Assembly (NCBI GenBank): GCA_037190805.1
Contig: JBBCJR010000012.1
Span: 1-64,000, forward strand
Direction: 5' to 3'
DNA: 64,000 nt
DNA from: JBBCJR01 sp037190805
Lineage (GTDB): Bacteria; Pseudomonadota; Alphaproteobacteria; Sphingomonadales; Sphingomonadaceae
Every line of letters begins with the position of its first letter. The stretch's first letter is position 1. Under the pieces are notes generated by a model. That model made no database searches and had not been told where the DNA came from. It saw only the letters and a program-made list of their open reading frames with translations. This document shows positions 1 to 9,049 of the stretch, one piece after another. Made by a program: the position numbers and the translations under genes.

Positions 1-1
1 C

Positions 2-2152
2 GAATCGATCGAGGTCAAGAAGTCGCTGACCCCCGACATGGACGGAGACACGATCGGCGCCTCGATCGAAATCAACACCACCAGCGCCTTCGACCGCAAG
101 AAGGACCTGCTGTCGATGAAGCTGGAAGGCAGCTACAATGACTATGCAAATGCGCTGACCCCCAAGGCCAGCATCGATTTCTCCACCCGCCTGTCCGACG
201 ATTTCGGCATCGCCGGCGGCTTCAGCTACTATAAGCGCAAGTTCGAGACCGATAATATCGAAGGCGCGGACTGGAACGAAAGCGACGACGGCGTCGCCTA
301 TGCGGAAGAACTTCAGTATCGCGACTATGACGTCGAGCGCGAGCGCATCGGCGGCTCGCTGAGCTTCGACTGGCGCGCCAGCGACAGCACCAAGCTGTAT
401 GCCCGCGGCCTCTACAGCCAGTTCGCCGATCAGGAATATCGCGGCGACGTGATCTTCATCATGAACGAGGCGCCCCGCGCCGGCGATGCCGACAGCGCCT
501 CCTTCTCGGACGAGGATGGGCGCATCGAGGTTCGCCGCCGCATGAAGGACCGCTTCGAGAAGCAGAAGATCAAGTCGCTGACCGTGGGCGGCGAAACCGC
601 CACCGGCCCATGGAAGCTGACCTATTCCGGCTCCTGGTCAGAAGCCACCGAGCGTGAAAACGGATCGGTCGACCCGACCCGGTTCCGCAATCGCTTCGAG
701 GAGGACGGCGTCAACATCGACTTCGATTACAGCAACGAGAAAAAGCCGCTGTACAGCGTGTCGGGCAACACCGCCCTGTTCAACGATCCGGCGACCTACG
801 GCTTCAACGAGCTGGAGCTGACCGCGCTGTCGGATTCGCGCGATCGCGAATATACGCTGCGCGGCGATATCGCCCGGGAGTTCCAGACCGGCGGCGGCAC
901 CTTCACCCTGCAGGGTGGCGTCAAGTCGCGCTGGCGCAAGAAGTCCTATAACCTGACGTCATTGCTGTACGACGATTTCGACGGCGACTACACGCTGGCG
1001 GACGTGCTCGGGAAGCAGACCTACCGGATCACCGACCTCACGCCGCAGGCCAGCCAAACGGGCCCGACCGATTTCTTCAACAAGAACCGTGACCTGTTCA
1101 TCCTCAACCAGGTCGATACGGACATCAACTCGGCATCCTCCGACTATGCGATCGACGAGGATATCCTGGCTGGTTACCTGCTCGGCCGCTGGGACAGCGA
1201 CGCGCTACGCGTGATCGGTGGCCTCCGTGTCGAGCGCACCAGGAACGACATCCGCGCCTTCCTGACCGAGAGTGACGGTGATGAAGTGACCGTCACCCCG
1301 AACCGCTTCACCCGCAGCTACACCGACTGGCTACCCAGCCTGACGCTGCGCTATGAACCGGCTCAGGACATCGTCCTGCGCGCCGGCGGCTACAAGAGCC
1401 TGGTGCGGCCGAAGCTGTCCAACCTCGCCCCGCGCTTCGTGCTGAACGAGGATCGCGAGGCGGAGTTCGGCAACCCCGAGCTGAAGCCCTATCGCGCCTG
1501 GAACCTCGACCTGTCGGCGGAATGGTATTTCGGCCAGAACGCGGCGCTGACCGGGGGCTTCTTCTGGAAATCGATCAAGGACTTCGTCGTCCAGCAGCGC
1601 GACCGCACCCCCGGCAGCGCCTATGGCATCAACTATACCGAGGCGCAGACCTTCGCCAATGGCGACACCGCCAAGGTGAAAGGCTTCGAGCTCAGCTATA
1701 GTCAGGTCTTCAGCTTCCTGCCCGCGCCGCTCGACGGGCTGCTGCTCAATGCCAACTATACCTACACCGATGCCAAGGGCACGGTCCTGACGGACGGCGA
1801 CATCAGCGACCCCCGCCGGATCGCCCTGCCGGCCGCGTCAAAGAACACGTTCAACGTCGTGCTGGGCTATGAAAAGGGGCCGATCTCCCTGCGCGCGGCG
1901 GGCACCTACCGCGACAAATATCTCGACGAACTGGGCGATGAAGCGGAAACCGACCGCTATGTCGCCGGCCAGTTCCAGCTCGATCTGTCGGCCAAATACC
2001 GGGTCACGCCGGGCATCCAGCTGTTCGCGGAATGGGTGAACGTCACCAACGCACCCTACTTCGCCTATCAGAACTATGCCGGCAGCCGTCGCCTGCTCCA
2101 GTATGAGGAGTATAACTGGACCGCCAAGTTCGGCGTCGCCGCCCGCTTCTGA
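2..2152 (+). CDS. TonB-dependent outer-membrane receptor (5' end outside window)
   Basis: C-terminal 716 residues of a TonB-dependent receptor, an energised outer-membrane beta-barrel that imports a bound substrate. The frame is open from base 2, so the signal peptide, TonB box and most of the plug lie upstream of the window. The visible start reads through the end of the plug (IESIEVKKS... GDTIGASIEI), then about 22 strands rich in alternating aromatic residues, and ends AARF-stop; a C-terminal Phe is typical of barrels inserted by BamA. The substrate cannot be told from sequence. A secreted phosphatase-like gene follows 73 bp downstream on the same strand, which suggests a phosphorylated substrate, but this is inference from position only. 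Confidence 0.93.
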   Translation, partial: ESIEVKKSLTPDMDGDTIGASIEINTTSAFDRKKDLLSMKLEGSYNDYANALTPKASIDFSTRLSDDFGIAGGFSYYKRKFETDNIEGADWNESDDGVAYAEELQYRDYDVERERIGGSLSFDWRASDSTKLYARGLYSQFADQEYRGDVIFIMNEAPRAGDADSASFSDEDGRIEVRRRMKDRFEKQKIKSLTVGGETATGPWKLTYSGSWSEATERENGSVDPTRFRNRFEEDGVNIDFDYSNEKKPLYSVSGNTALFNDPATYGFNELELTALSDSRDREYTLRGDIAREFQTGGGTFTLQGGVKSRWRKKSYNLTSLLYDDFDGDYTLADVLGKQTYRITDLTPQASQTGPTDFFNKNRDLFILNQVDTDINSASSDYAIDEDILAGYLLGRWDSDALRVIGGLRVERTRNDIRAFLTESDGDEVTVTPNRFTRSYTDWLPSLTLRYEPAQDIVLRAGGYKSLVRPKLSNLAPRFVLNEDREAEFGNPELKPYRAWNLDLSAEWYFGQNAALTGGFFWKSIKDFVVQQRDRTPGSAYGINYTEAQTFANGDTAKVKGFELSYSQVFSFLPAPLDGLLLNANYTYTDAKGTVLTDGDISDPRRIALPAASKNTFNVVLGYEKGPISLRAAGTYRDKYLDELGDEAETDRYVAGQFQLDLSAKYRVTPGIQLFAEWVNVTNAPYFAYQNYAGSRRLLQYEEYNWTAKFGVAARF

Positions 2153-2225
2153 TCACCCCTCGCGCCGTCGGTGGCCCGCGTGGGTGACCGACGGCGACCT
2201 TCTTATGGCAGGAAAGGATGCGCCG

Positions 2226-3665
2226 ATGACCGCTTCCACCACTTCATCGATGGCTGTGCGCCGACGCGCGGGCCTGTTCATCGCGGCGCTGCTGGCGACC
2301 GTCGCCACGCCGCTGGCTGCCCAGGAGCAGCAGCCGGTGCCGCGTTCGGCCGGAACGCCCTACGCCGCGCGGTCGCTTCCTGACCGGATCGTCCTGACCC
2401 CCGGCGCGGATCCCGCCCGCGAGATGGCGGTATCCTTCCGCACCGACATCGGGCAGCCGACGGGCGAGGCGGAGATCGCGATCGCCGTCGACGGCCCGAC
2501 CCTGTCCGAACAGGCCCGCAGTGTGACCGGCACCAGCCAGCCCATCGACAGCGCCAATGGCCCCGCCATCTATCATCAGGTCCGCTTCGGCGGCCTCACG
2601 CCCGACACCGCCTATGCCTATCGGGTCAAGGGCAGCGCGGGGTGGAGCGAGTGGCTGCAATTTCACACCGCGACCGAAACGGCGCGTCCGTTCCGCTTCC
2701 TCTATCTGGGTGACGTCCAGAACGGCATCCTGACCTATGCCTCGCGCGTCATCCGTCAGGCCTTTCACGCCAATGGCGGGATCGAACTGGTGGTCCACGC
2801 CGGCGACCTCGTCGCCCAGCGCGACGACCTCGACCATGACGACGAATGGGGCGAATGGACCCAGGCGGGCGGTTACAACTACGCCATCGTTCCGCAGGTG
2901 CCAGCGACCGGCAATCACGAATATGCCGACCTGATCCTGCCGGACGGGCGCGAAAGCCGCATCCTCGGGCCTTACTGGCCGCGTCAGTTCGCGCTGCCCG
3001 ACAATGGCGCGGCGGGGGTCAAGGCGACCACCTATCATGTCGACTATCAGGGCGTGCGGTTCATCGTCCTCGACGGCACGTCCGCCATCGACCTCGGCAC
3101 CATGGCGGCGCAGACGCGCTGGCTGGACGAGACGCTCGCCGCCAGCAAGGCGCGATGGAACGTCGTCCTGTTCCACCAGCCGGTGTTCACCTGCGCCCGT
3201 CCCGACGACACGGCGGAGATCAAGGCGGCATGGAAACCGGTGTTCGAGACGCGCAAGGTCGACCTCGTGCTGCAGGGCCACGACCATTGCTATAGCCGGC
3301 TGACGGCGGAGGCCGGCCGTGATGCCGGCCGCGCGGCCCGCGCCAGCGGCGCCGTGCAGGGGCCGGTCTATCTGGTCTCCGTGACCGGGTCGAAGATGTA
3401 CGGTCTCAACAACCGCGCCGGCACCCAGCCCGACAAGGTCGCCGAGGCGACGGAACTCTACCAGATCGTCGACGTGGACGGGGACCGGCTGAAGTTCCGT
3501 ACCTTCACCGCTTCGGGCAAGCTCTATGACGGCTTCGACCTCGAGCGCGGCACCGATGGCGGCAACCGGCTGGTCGAGATCGACGAGCCGATGCTGGCGA
3601 CCCGCACCTGTTCCGGCGCGGTCGGACCTGACGGCGGCACCTGCGCGGCGCGCGCCAAGGACTGA
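2226..3665 (+). CDS. Secreted purple-acid-phosphatase-like metallophosphoesterase
   Basis: A 479-residue calcineurin-like phosphoesterase. An N-terminal signal peptide (Arg-rich start, hydrophobic stretch, cleavage near AAQ at about 33) is followed by an Ig/FN3-like domain typical of purple acid phosphatases (about 50-150) and the catalytic domain (about 155-410). Metal-ligand motifs are visible in order: GDVQNG (D163), GDL (D194), GNHE (229-232), FHQP (316-319) and GHDH (351-354). The ATG at 2226 was chosen because AGGAAAGG lies just upstream; in-frame ATGs at 2205 and 2250 are alternatives. It probably hydrolyses phosphate esters in the periplasm or outside the cell, possibly releasing or processing the substrate of the upstream TonB receptor. 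Specificity is unknown. Confidence 0.88.
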   Translation: MTASTTSSMAVRRRAGLFIAALLATVATPLAAQEQQPVPRSAGTPYAARSLPDRIVLTPGADPAREMAVSFRTDIGQPTGEAEIAIAVDGPTLSEQARSVTGTSQPIDSANGPAIYHQVRFGGLTPDTAYAYRVKGSAGWSEWLQFHTATETARPFRFLYLGDVQNGILTYASRVIRQAFHANGGIELVVHAGDLVAQRDDLDHDDEWGEWTQAGGYNYAIVPQVPATGNHEYADLILPDGRESRILGPYWPRQFALPDNGAAGVKATTYHVDYQGVRFIVLDGTSAIDLGTMAAQTRWLDETLAASKARWNVVLFHQPVFTCARPDDTAEIKAAWKPVFETRKVDLVLQGHDHCYSRLTAEAGRDAGRAARASGAVQGPVYLVSVTGSKMYGLNNRAGTQPDKVAEATELYQIVDVDGDRLKFRTFTASGKLYDGFDLERGTDGGNRLVEIDEPMLATRTCSGAVGPDGGTCAARAKD

Positions 3666-3670
3666 ACGCA

Positions 3671-3704
3671 AGCGGCCCGCCTCTCGACCGAGGGGCGGGC
3701 CGCT
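3671..3704 (+). terminator. Intrinsic terminator after the phosphatase gene
   Basis: A perfect 11-bp inverted repeat (3671-3681 with 3694-3704), extendable inward by three pairs to a 6-nt loop. It is followed by ATCGTTTT. It starts 5 nt after the phosphatase stop codon and separates it from the convergent queH gene. Confidence 0.85.
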
Positions 3705-3739
3705 ATCGTTTTCAGTCTGCCGCCCGCCCTCGGAGGAGG

Positions 3740-4399
3740 TCAGTCCGTCTCGTCGGACCCGTAATATTGCACGCCGATCTCGATGGCGTCGCGACCGGTG
3801 TTGCGGCGGTGACGGTTGGTGTCGCGCAGCGAGAAGATGCAGCCGCAATATTCCTGCTGATAGAAACGCTCGCGCTTGGAAATCTCGATCATCCGGGCGC
3901 CACCGCCGCCCTTGCGCCAATTATAGTCCCAGTAGGACAGCCCGTCATAGCCGGCGACCGCGCGCTGGCCGCAGTCATTGATCTGCTGCATGTTCTTCCA
4001 CCGGCTGATGCCGAGCGACGAGGTCATCACGGGAAAGCCGTTTTCATGCGCGTAGAGCGCCGTCCGCTCGAACCGCATGTCGAAGCACATGGTGCAGCGG
4101 ATGCCCCGTTCCGGCTCGCGCTCCATGCCCTTGGCGCGGGCGAACCAGTTGTCGGTGTCATAATCGGCATCGACGAAGGGGACGTTGTGCTTCTCGGCGA
4201 AGCGGACATTCTCGTCCTTGCGGAGCAGATATTCGCGTTCCGGGTGAATGTTGGGGTTGTAGAAGAAGATCGTGTAGTCGATCCCCGAGGCCAGCATCGC
4301 TTCCATCACCTCGCCGGAACAGGGCGCGCAGCAGCTGTGCAGCAGCACCTTCTTGTGGCCATCGGGCGGGGTCAGAATCGGACGTTCCAGTTCGCTCAT
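3740..4399 (-). CDS. queH: Epoxyqueuosine reductase QueH
   Basis: A 219-residue DUF208-family protein. QueH carries out the last step of queuosine synthesis, reducing epoxyqueuosine to queuosine in tRNA, and is the non-homologous substitute for cobalamin-dependent QueG. Cysteine motifs fit the family: CCxxC near the N-terminus (C23, C24, C27), CxxC at C102/C105, C143, and CGC at C185/C187. These would hold the iron-sulfur cluster and metal site. The length is normal. The gene begins 58 bp beyond the end of thiL on the same strand, so it may share its transcript. A second queuosine gene, queF, lies at about 50.7 kb in this window. Confidence 0.93.
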   Translation of the reverse strand: MSELERPILTPPDGHKKVLLHSCCAPCSGEVMEAMLASGIDYTIFFYNPNIHPEREYLLRKDENVRFAEKHNVPFVDADYDTDNWFARAKGMEREPERGIRCTMCFDMRFERTALYAHENGFPVMTSSLGISRWKNMQQINDCGQRAVAGYDGLSYWDYNWRKGGGGARMIEISKRERFYQQEYCGCIFSLRDTNRHRRNTGRDAIEIGVQYYGSDETD

Positions 4400-4457
4400 G
4401 GCGCCGGCCTATAGCATGGCCGGACGGCACCGCGACAGCCGCTTCGACTGACCGGGG

Positions 4458-5417
4458 TCAGGCGGGTTCGCCATCGTGCACATAGCCTAGTCGGCCCGGC
4501 AGCGGCACAGGGCCATCGGCGTCGCTGAGGGCAATGCCGCTGCCCGCCCTCACCACACCGATCCGGGACACTGCGAGGCCCAGCCCGCCCAGAGCCGCTC
4601 TGATCGCCGGTTCCGCCCCTTCCGGCGCCGTGAACAGCAGCTCATAGTCATCACCTGCCGTCGCTGCGCGCAGCCGGGTATCGCGGTCCTCTCCGTCGAA
4701 CGCCATCAGTGCCGGCGACAGCGGCACCAGGTCGAGATCGATGGCGATGGCGGCGCTGCTGGCCGCCGCCATGCGATGGGCATCGATCAGCAGGCCATCG
4801 GACACGTCCATCATCGCCGACACGAGCGGCGCCAGCGCCCGTCCGGCGGCAAGGCGAGGCTGGGGCCGACGATAGCGATCGAGAAGCGTCGCTGGCCCTG
4901 CCGCTCCTCCGGCAATCAGAAGGCCAGCGCCGGCATCACCGATGCTGCCCGTCAACCATAGCGCGTCGCCTGGCACCGCCCCGCGCCGGTCGGGAACACC
5001 GCCGGCCGGCGCCGCGCCGATCGCGGTCAGCCCGAGCACCGTCGCGCCTCGCCCCGAAACGGTGTCACCACCGAGCAACGGCACGTCGAAATGAGCCAGG
5101 GTCTCACCCAAGCCGGCGACGAAGTCGTCTTGCCAGCCACTATCGGACAGCAGCGTCACGCCGAGGAGGACGCCAAGAGGACGCGCGCCCTTGGCCGCGA
5201 GATCGGAAAAGTTTGTCGCCACCAGCTTCCACGCCACATCGGCGGGCGGATCGGTAGGCAGATAATGGACGCCCTCGACCAGCATATCGTGGGTCAGCAC
5301 CAATTCGGTGCTCCCAGGCGGGGTCAGCACGGCGGCATCATCGAGCAGGCCACGCGCCCCCGGATGAGTCGCCAGCGCGCGCAGTTGCTCTATCAGGTCG
5401 GATTCATCGGACGACAT
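4458..5417 (-). CDS. thiL: Thiamine-monophosphate kinase
   Basis: A 319-residue AIR-synthase-fold kinase that phosphorylates thiamine monophosphate to the cofactor thiamine diphosphate. Recognisable motifs are LLDDAAV (about 24-30), THDMLVEGVHY (42-52), NFSDLAAKG, GGDTVSG, DVSDGL and GDDYELL, covering the Mg-ATP and substrate sites. The frame stays open for 60 more codons upstream into nusB, but the ATG at 5417 gives the family-type N-terminus and leaves a 28-bp gap to nusB. It is the downstream member of the rib-nusB-thiL run, an arrangement common in Proteobacteria. Confidence 0.95.
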   Translation of the reverse strand: MSSDESDLIEQLRALATHPGARGLLDDAAVLTPPGSTELVLTHDMLVEGVHYLPTDPPADVAWKLVATNFSDLAAKGARPLGVLLGVTLLSDSGWQDDFVAGLGETLAHFDVPLLGGDTVSGRGATVLGLTAIGAAPAGGVPDRRGAVPGDALWLTGSIGDAGAGLLIAGGAAGPATLLDRYRRPQPRLAAGRALAPLVSAMMDVSDGLLIDAHRMAAASSAAIAIDLDLVPLSPALMAFDGEDRDTRLRAATAGDDYELLFTAPEGAEPAIRAALGGLGLAVSRIGVVRAGSGIALSDADGPVPLPGRLGYVHDGEPA

Positions 5418-5445
5418 CCCGCCCGTTATAGAGGCAGCCGGGCGA

Positions 5446-5919
5446 TCAGTCGCCGGTCCGCCGCACATCCTTGGCGATGGCGTCGAGCACCCCGTTCGCG
5501 AACCCCGCCTCGCGCTTGTCGAAGAACGCCTTGGCGACGTCGACATATTCGGAAATGACAGTGCCCAGCGGCACATCGGCGCGCGCCAGCAGTTCATAGG
5601 CGCCGGCGCGCAGGATCGCGCGCATCGACCGGTCGAGCCGGTCGAGCGTCCACCCTTCGCCCAGCCGGGCGGTGATCAGGCCGTCGATCTCCGCGCCCCG
5701 CGCATCGACGCCGCGCACGATGTCGTCGAAGAAATCGACCTCGGCGTCGTGATATTCGTCGCCGTCGACCGTGGCGCCCAGACGGTGCTGGTGGAACTCA
5801 TGGAGCAACGGCGCCAACGCCGTTCCTTCCATGTCGCGCTGATAAAGCGCCTGCACCGCCGCCAGCCGCGCCGCCGACCGCGAGCGGGCGCGGGACCGTT
5901 CGCCGACCGCGCCGCTCAT
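5446..5919 (-). CDS. nusB: Transcription antitermination factor NusB
   Basis: A 157-residue all-helical NusB. With NusE (ribosomal protein S10) it binds boxA RNA and supports antitermination of rRNA operons. Family landmarks are the N-terminal RSAARLAAVQALYQ helix, the DRLDRSMRAILRAGAYEL segment and the C-terminal EYVDVAKAFFD...GFANGVLD block. Its start overlaps the ribH stop by 4 bp (ATGA), which implies translational coupling. Confidence 0.97.
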   Translation of the reverse strand: MSGAVGERSRARSRSAARLAAVQALYQRDMEGTALAPLLHEFHQHRLGATVDGDEYHDAEVDFFDDIVRGVDARGAEIDGLITARLGEGWTLDRLDRSMRAILRAGAYELLARADVPLGTVISEYVDVAKAFFDKREAGFANGVLDAIAKDVRRTGD

Positions 5920-6338
5920 GCCAGCTGCTCCTTCAGCGCCAGCATGGCAAGCGCCGCCTTGGCCGCCTCGCCGCCCTTGTCCTTTTCGTCCGGGCGGGCG
6001 CGGGTCAGCGCCTGCGCCTCGTCCTCGACGGTGAGAATGCCGTTGCCGATCGGCACACCGTCGAGCGTGAGGGCCATGATGCCACGCGCGCTTTCGTTCG
6101 ACACCACTTCGAAATGATAGGTCTCGCCGCGGATGACGACGCCCAGTGCGACGAAGGCGTCATAACGGCCGCTGTCGACGGCCAGCGAGATCGCCGCCGG
6201 CACCTCCAGCGCGCCGGGCACGGTGACCGTGTCATGGTCATGGCCCGCCGCCTCGATCGCGGCGCGGGCACCGGCCAGCAGCAGGTCGTTCAAATGGTCA
6301 TAGAAGCGCGCCTCGACGATCAGCACTTTGGCCATCAT
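5916..6338 (-). CDS. ribH: 6,7-dimethyl-8-ribityllumazine synthase
   Basis: A 140-residue lumazine synthase, the penultimate enzyme of riboflavin synthesis. It condenses the ribityl-aminouracil with 3,4-dihydroxy-2-butanone 4-phosphate. Visible landmarks are ARFYDHLNDLLLAGA at the N-terminus, VPGALEVPAAI (substrate loop), GVVIRGETYHFE (catalytic His region) and PIGNGILTVE. The ATG at 6338 overlaps the stop of the upstream ribB-like gene (6335-6337) by 4 bp, and its own stop overlaps nusB by 4 bp, so it sits in a tightly coupled run. Confidence 0.97.
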   Translation of the reverse strand: MMAKVLIVEARFYDHLNDLLLAGARAAIEAAGHDHDTVTVPGALEVPAAISLAVDSGRYDAFVALGVVIRGETYHFEVVSNESARGIMALTLDGVPIGNGILTVEDEAQALTRARPDEKDKGGEAAKAALAMLALKEQLA

Positions 6339-7447
6339 GCGGCTCCCGGGTCGATGGCGCGCTCGCCGACCACGTTCAGTCCATAGCCGGCGAGGCCGAC
6401 CATGGTGTGGTGGGAATTGGTCAGCAGCACCATGTCCTGAACGCCAAGGTCGGTCAGAATCTGGGCTCCGATACCATAATCGCGAAGCTCCTCGAAATCG
6501 CTCGATTCGCCCCGCGCGCGGGCGGTGATGGCGCGGGTCAGCAGACCCGGCATGGGCTTGGAGATGACGACGACGATGCCCGCCCCCTCGCGGTCGATCT
6601 CGCGCATCGCGGCAGGCAGCAGACCGTGACGGTCATTCACCTCGCCGAACGCATCGGTCAGCATCTGGATGGCGTGCATCCTCACCAGCGTCGGCCGGGC
6701 GGGATCGATCCTGCCCTTGACCAGGGCCAGCTGTTCGAACCCCGTCACCTTGTTGAGGTAGGAAAAGGCCGTCCAGTCGCCGCCATAATGGCTGGTGAAG
6801 CGCGTTTCGGCGACCCGTTCGACCAGATGGTCATAGCGGCGGCGATAGGCGATGAGGTCGCGGATCGTGCCGATCTTGAGGTTGTGAAGCTGGGCGAAGG
6901 CGACCAGATCGTCCATCCGCGCCATCGTCCCGTCCTCGTTCATGATCTCGCAGATCACGCCCGAGGGGTTGAGCCCGGCCAGCCGCGCCACGTCGACTGC
7001 CGCCTCGGTATGGCCGGCGCGGACCAGAACCCCGCCCTCGCGCGCGACCAGCGGGAAGATGTGGCCCGGCGTCACGATCTCGCTCGCCGGCTGGCCCGCG
7101 TCGATGGCGACCGCCACCGTCCGCGCCCGATCGGCGGCGGAAATGCCGGTGGTGACGCCGGTGCGCGCCTCGATCGACACGGTGAAGGCGGTTTCGTGGC
7201 GAGTGCCGTTGCTCTGGCTCATCAGCGGCAGGCCGAGCTGGTCGACGCGCGCCTTGGTCATCGACAGGCAGATCAGCCCCCGCCCGTGCCGGGCCATGAA
7301 GTTGATCGCCGCCGGCGTCGCCATCTGCGCGGGGATGACAAGGTCGCCCTCATTCTCCCGATCCTCGTCATCGACCAGAATGAACATCCGTCCATTCCTG
7401 GCCTCGTCGATGATTTCCTCGGTGGTCGACAGGAAAGCCTTCTTCAC
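6335..7447 (-). CDS. ribB: 3,4-dihydroxy-2-butanone 4-phosphate synthase with degenerate GTP cyclohydrolase II domain (RibBX type)
   Basis: A 370-residue two-domain protein. Residues about 4-200 form a complete RibB domain (DDEDRENEGD at 26-35, HTEA at 146-149), making the four-carbon unit of riboflavin from ribulose 5-phosphate. Residues about 208-364 align with GTP cyclohydrolase II, but the three zinc cysteines of its CxxGDxxGxxRCDC-type motif are replaced by Gln, Asp and His (VRMHAIQMLTDAFG...NDRHG). Cyclohydrolase activity is therefore not expected. This matches the ribBX variant known in Proteobacteria, so a separate ribA should exist elsewhere. The start is GTG at 7447, overlapping the ribE stop as GTGA and preceded by GAGGA; a much longer open frame upstream is antisense noise inside ribE. 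Confidence 0.93.
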   Translation of the reverse strand: MKKAFLSTTEEIIDEARNGRMFILVDDEDRENEGDLVIPAQMATPAAINFMARHGRGLICLSMTKARVDQLGLPLMSQSNGTRHETAFTVSIEARTGVTTGISAADRARTVAVAIDAGQPASEIVTPGHIFPLVAREGGVLVRAGHTEAAVDVARLAGLNPSGVICEIMNEDGTMARMDDLVAFAQLHNLKIGTIRDLIAYRRRYDHLVERVAETRFTSHYGGDWTAFSYLNKVTGFEQLALVKGRIDPARPTLVRMHAIQMLTDAFGEVNDRHGLLPAAMREIDREGAGIVVVISKPMPGLLTRAITARARGESSDFEELRDYGIGAQILTDLGVQDMVLLTNSHHTMVGLAGYGLNVVGERAIDPGAA

Positions 7448-8052
7448 GCCTGGGTCCTCAATTCTGTCATACGGCCGAGATAGCGGGCCAGAACGTCGAT
7501 CTCGATATTGACGCCCTCGCCGACGGCCAGTGCGCCGAGGCTGGTCTCGGCTGCCGTATGGGGGATGATGTTGACTGAAAACACCGTGCCGTCGGCCCCG
7601 TCCGAAACCGCGTTCACGGTCAGCGAGACGCCGTCCACAGTGATCGACCCCTTGGCCGCGACATAAGGGGCAAGGGCGGGCTGGACGCGGAACGACACAC
7701 GCCGCGAATCGCCGTCGGACGCGATCTCCGTCACGGCCGCAACGCCGTCGACATGGCCGGTGACGATATGCCCGCCCAGCTCGTCGCCCACCTTCAGCGC
7801 CCGCTCGAGGTTGAGGCGGCGTCCGGCTGCCCATTGCCCCCCGGCAGTACGGGCGCGGGTTTCGCCCGAGACGTCGACCGCGAACCAGCCCGGTCCCTTG
7901 TCGACCACGGTCAGGCAGACGCCCGAACAGGCGATGGACGCGCCGATATCAACCCCGGCCGTGTCATAGGCCGTGGCGATGCGGACACGCATGTCGCCGC
8001 GCTCTTCGATGGTTTCGATCGTGCCGATGTCGGTAATGATGCCGGTGAACAT
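7444..8052 (-). CDS. ribE: Riboflavin synthase, alpha subunit
   Basis: A 202-residue riboflavin synthase, which dismutates two lumazine molecules to riboflavin. The two lumazine-binding barrel repeats are clear. The first opens MFTGIITDIG and contains GVCLTV; the second contains VTGHVDGVA and GVSLTV. The stop overlaps the GTG start of the ribB-like gene by 4 bp. The gene begins 11 bp after the ribD stop. Naming differs between species (ribC or ribE). Confidence 0.96.
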   Translation of the reverse strand: MFTGIITDIGTIETIEERGDMRVRIATAYDTAGVDIGASIACSGVCLTVVDKGPGWFAVDVSGETRARTAGGQWAAGRRLNLERALKVGDELGGHIVTGHVDGVAAVTEIASDGDSRRVSFRVQPALAPYVAAKGSITVDGVSLTVNAVSDGADGTVFSVNIIPHTAAETSLGALAVGEGVNIEIDVLARYLGRMTELRTQA

Positions 8053-8063
8053 GGTCCTGCCCG

Positions 8064-9029
8064 TCAGTCGCGGACCCGCTCGTAGACGTCGAGCGCGTCA
8101 ATGCCAAGCATGCGCCGGTCGGCAAGCCGCCACCGGCCATGCGCCTCGGCCAGCGAAGCCAGGCCGATATCGCCGAGCGCCGCCCGCCCCTCGCCAATCA
8201 GAATAGGCGCACGATAGAGCCACAGACGGTCGACCAGGTCGGCCGTCAGAAAGGCGGACGCCGCCCCCGCCCCACCCTCGACCAGCAGATGATCGACATC
8301 GGCAAGTCCGGCGATCGCGCCGGGCGTCGCCAGCCGCTCCCAGCCATCTGGCGCCGCGCGGCCCAGCACCAGCCGGCGCGGGCTGCGATTCTCCAGCCCC
8401 GCCAGCCTGACGTCGAGGCGCGGCGCGTCTGCGGCGACCGTCCCCGACCCGACCAGAATGGCGTCGGATCGCGCCCGCATCAGATGCCCGTGCGCCCGCG
8501 CGACGGGGCCCGTGATCCAGCGACTCTCCCCATCCGGCCGGGCGATCCGGCCATCAAGGGACAAGGCGAGCTTCAGGTCGACATGGGGCCGACCGTGACG
8601 ACGCCGACACAGGAAGCCCGCCATGATCCGCGCCGCAGCGTCCGCCCCCTCGCCCACCGACACCGCGATGCCGGCATCACCGAGGCGGGTGAGACCCGCG
8701 CCGTCAGTGCGCGGATCGGGATCGACCATCGCCACCACCACCCGCGCGATCTCGGCCTCGATCAGCGCATCGGCGCATGCCGGGCCCCGCCCATCGCGAT
8801 GGGCGCATGGTTCAAGGGTGACGTAGGCGGTGGCGCCCCGCGCCGCCGGCCCCGCCGCCGCCAGCGCCATGCCTTCGGCATGAGGCCGACCACCGGGCTG
8901 CGTCCAGCCACGACCGATGACGATATCGTCTTTCACCAATATGCAGCCGACGGCGGGATTGGGCGCGGTTCGCCCCCGCCCCCGATCCGCCAGCGCGATC
9001 GCAGCGGCCATCCAGCGCCGGTCGGCCAT
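8064..9029 (-). CDS. ribD: Bifunctional pyrimidine deaminase/reductase RibD
   Basis: A 321-residue two-domain enzyme for the second and third steps of riboflavin synthesis. The N-terminal deaminase shows the zinc motifs HAE (H50, E52) and PCxHxxGxGPxC (C75, C85). The C-terminal reductase (about 145-320) has a dihydrofolate-reductase-like fold (LKLALSLDGRIA, ITGPVARAHGH, LLVEGGAGAAS). The ATG at 9029 gives the standard N-terminus (MADRRWMAAAIALA); an upstream extension runs antisense to the next gene. It lies 20 bp after a small membrane protein gene and 11 bp before ribE. Confidence 0.96.
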   Translation of the reverse strand: MADRRWMAAAIALADRGRGRTAPNPAVGCILVKDDIVIGRGWTQPGGRPHAEGMALAAAGPAARGATAYVTLEPCAHRDGRGPACADALIEAEIARVVVAMVDPDPRTDGAGLTRLGDAGIAVSVGEGADAAARIMAGFLCRRRHGRPHVDLKLALSLDGRIARPDGESRWITGPVARAHGHLMRARSDAILVGSGTVAADAPRLDVRLAGLENRSPRRLVLGRAAPDGWERLATPGAIAGLADVDHLLVEGGAGAASAFLTADLVDRLWLYRAPILIGEGRAALGDIGLASLAEAHGRWRLADRRMLGIDALDVYERVRD

Positions 9030-9049
9030 GGCGGACGCGCCCGGCCCGG

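Noticed and set aside
2244..3920. A 558-codon open frame on the minus strand across the phosphatase gene
   Set aside because: It is antisense to a gene with clear metal-site motifs, has Arg/Asp/Val-rich composition typical of high-GC shadow frames and no recognisable domain.
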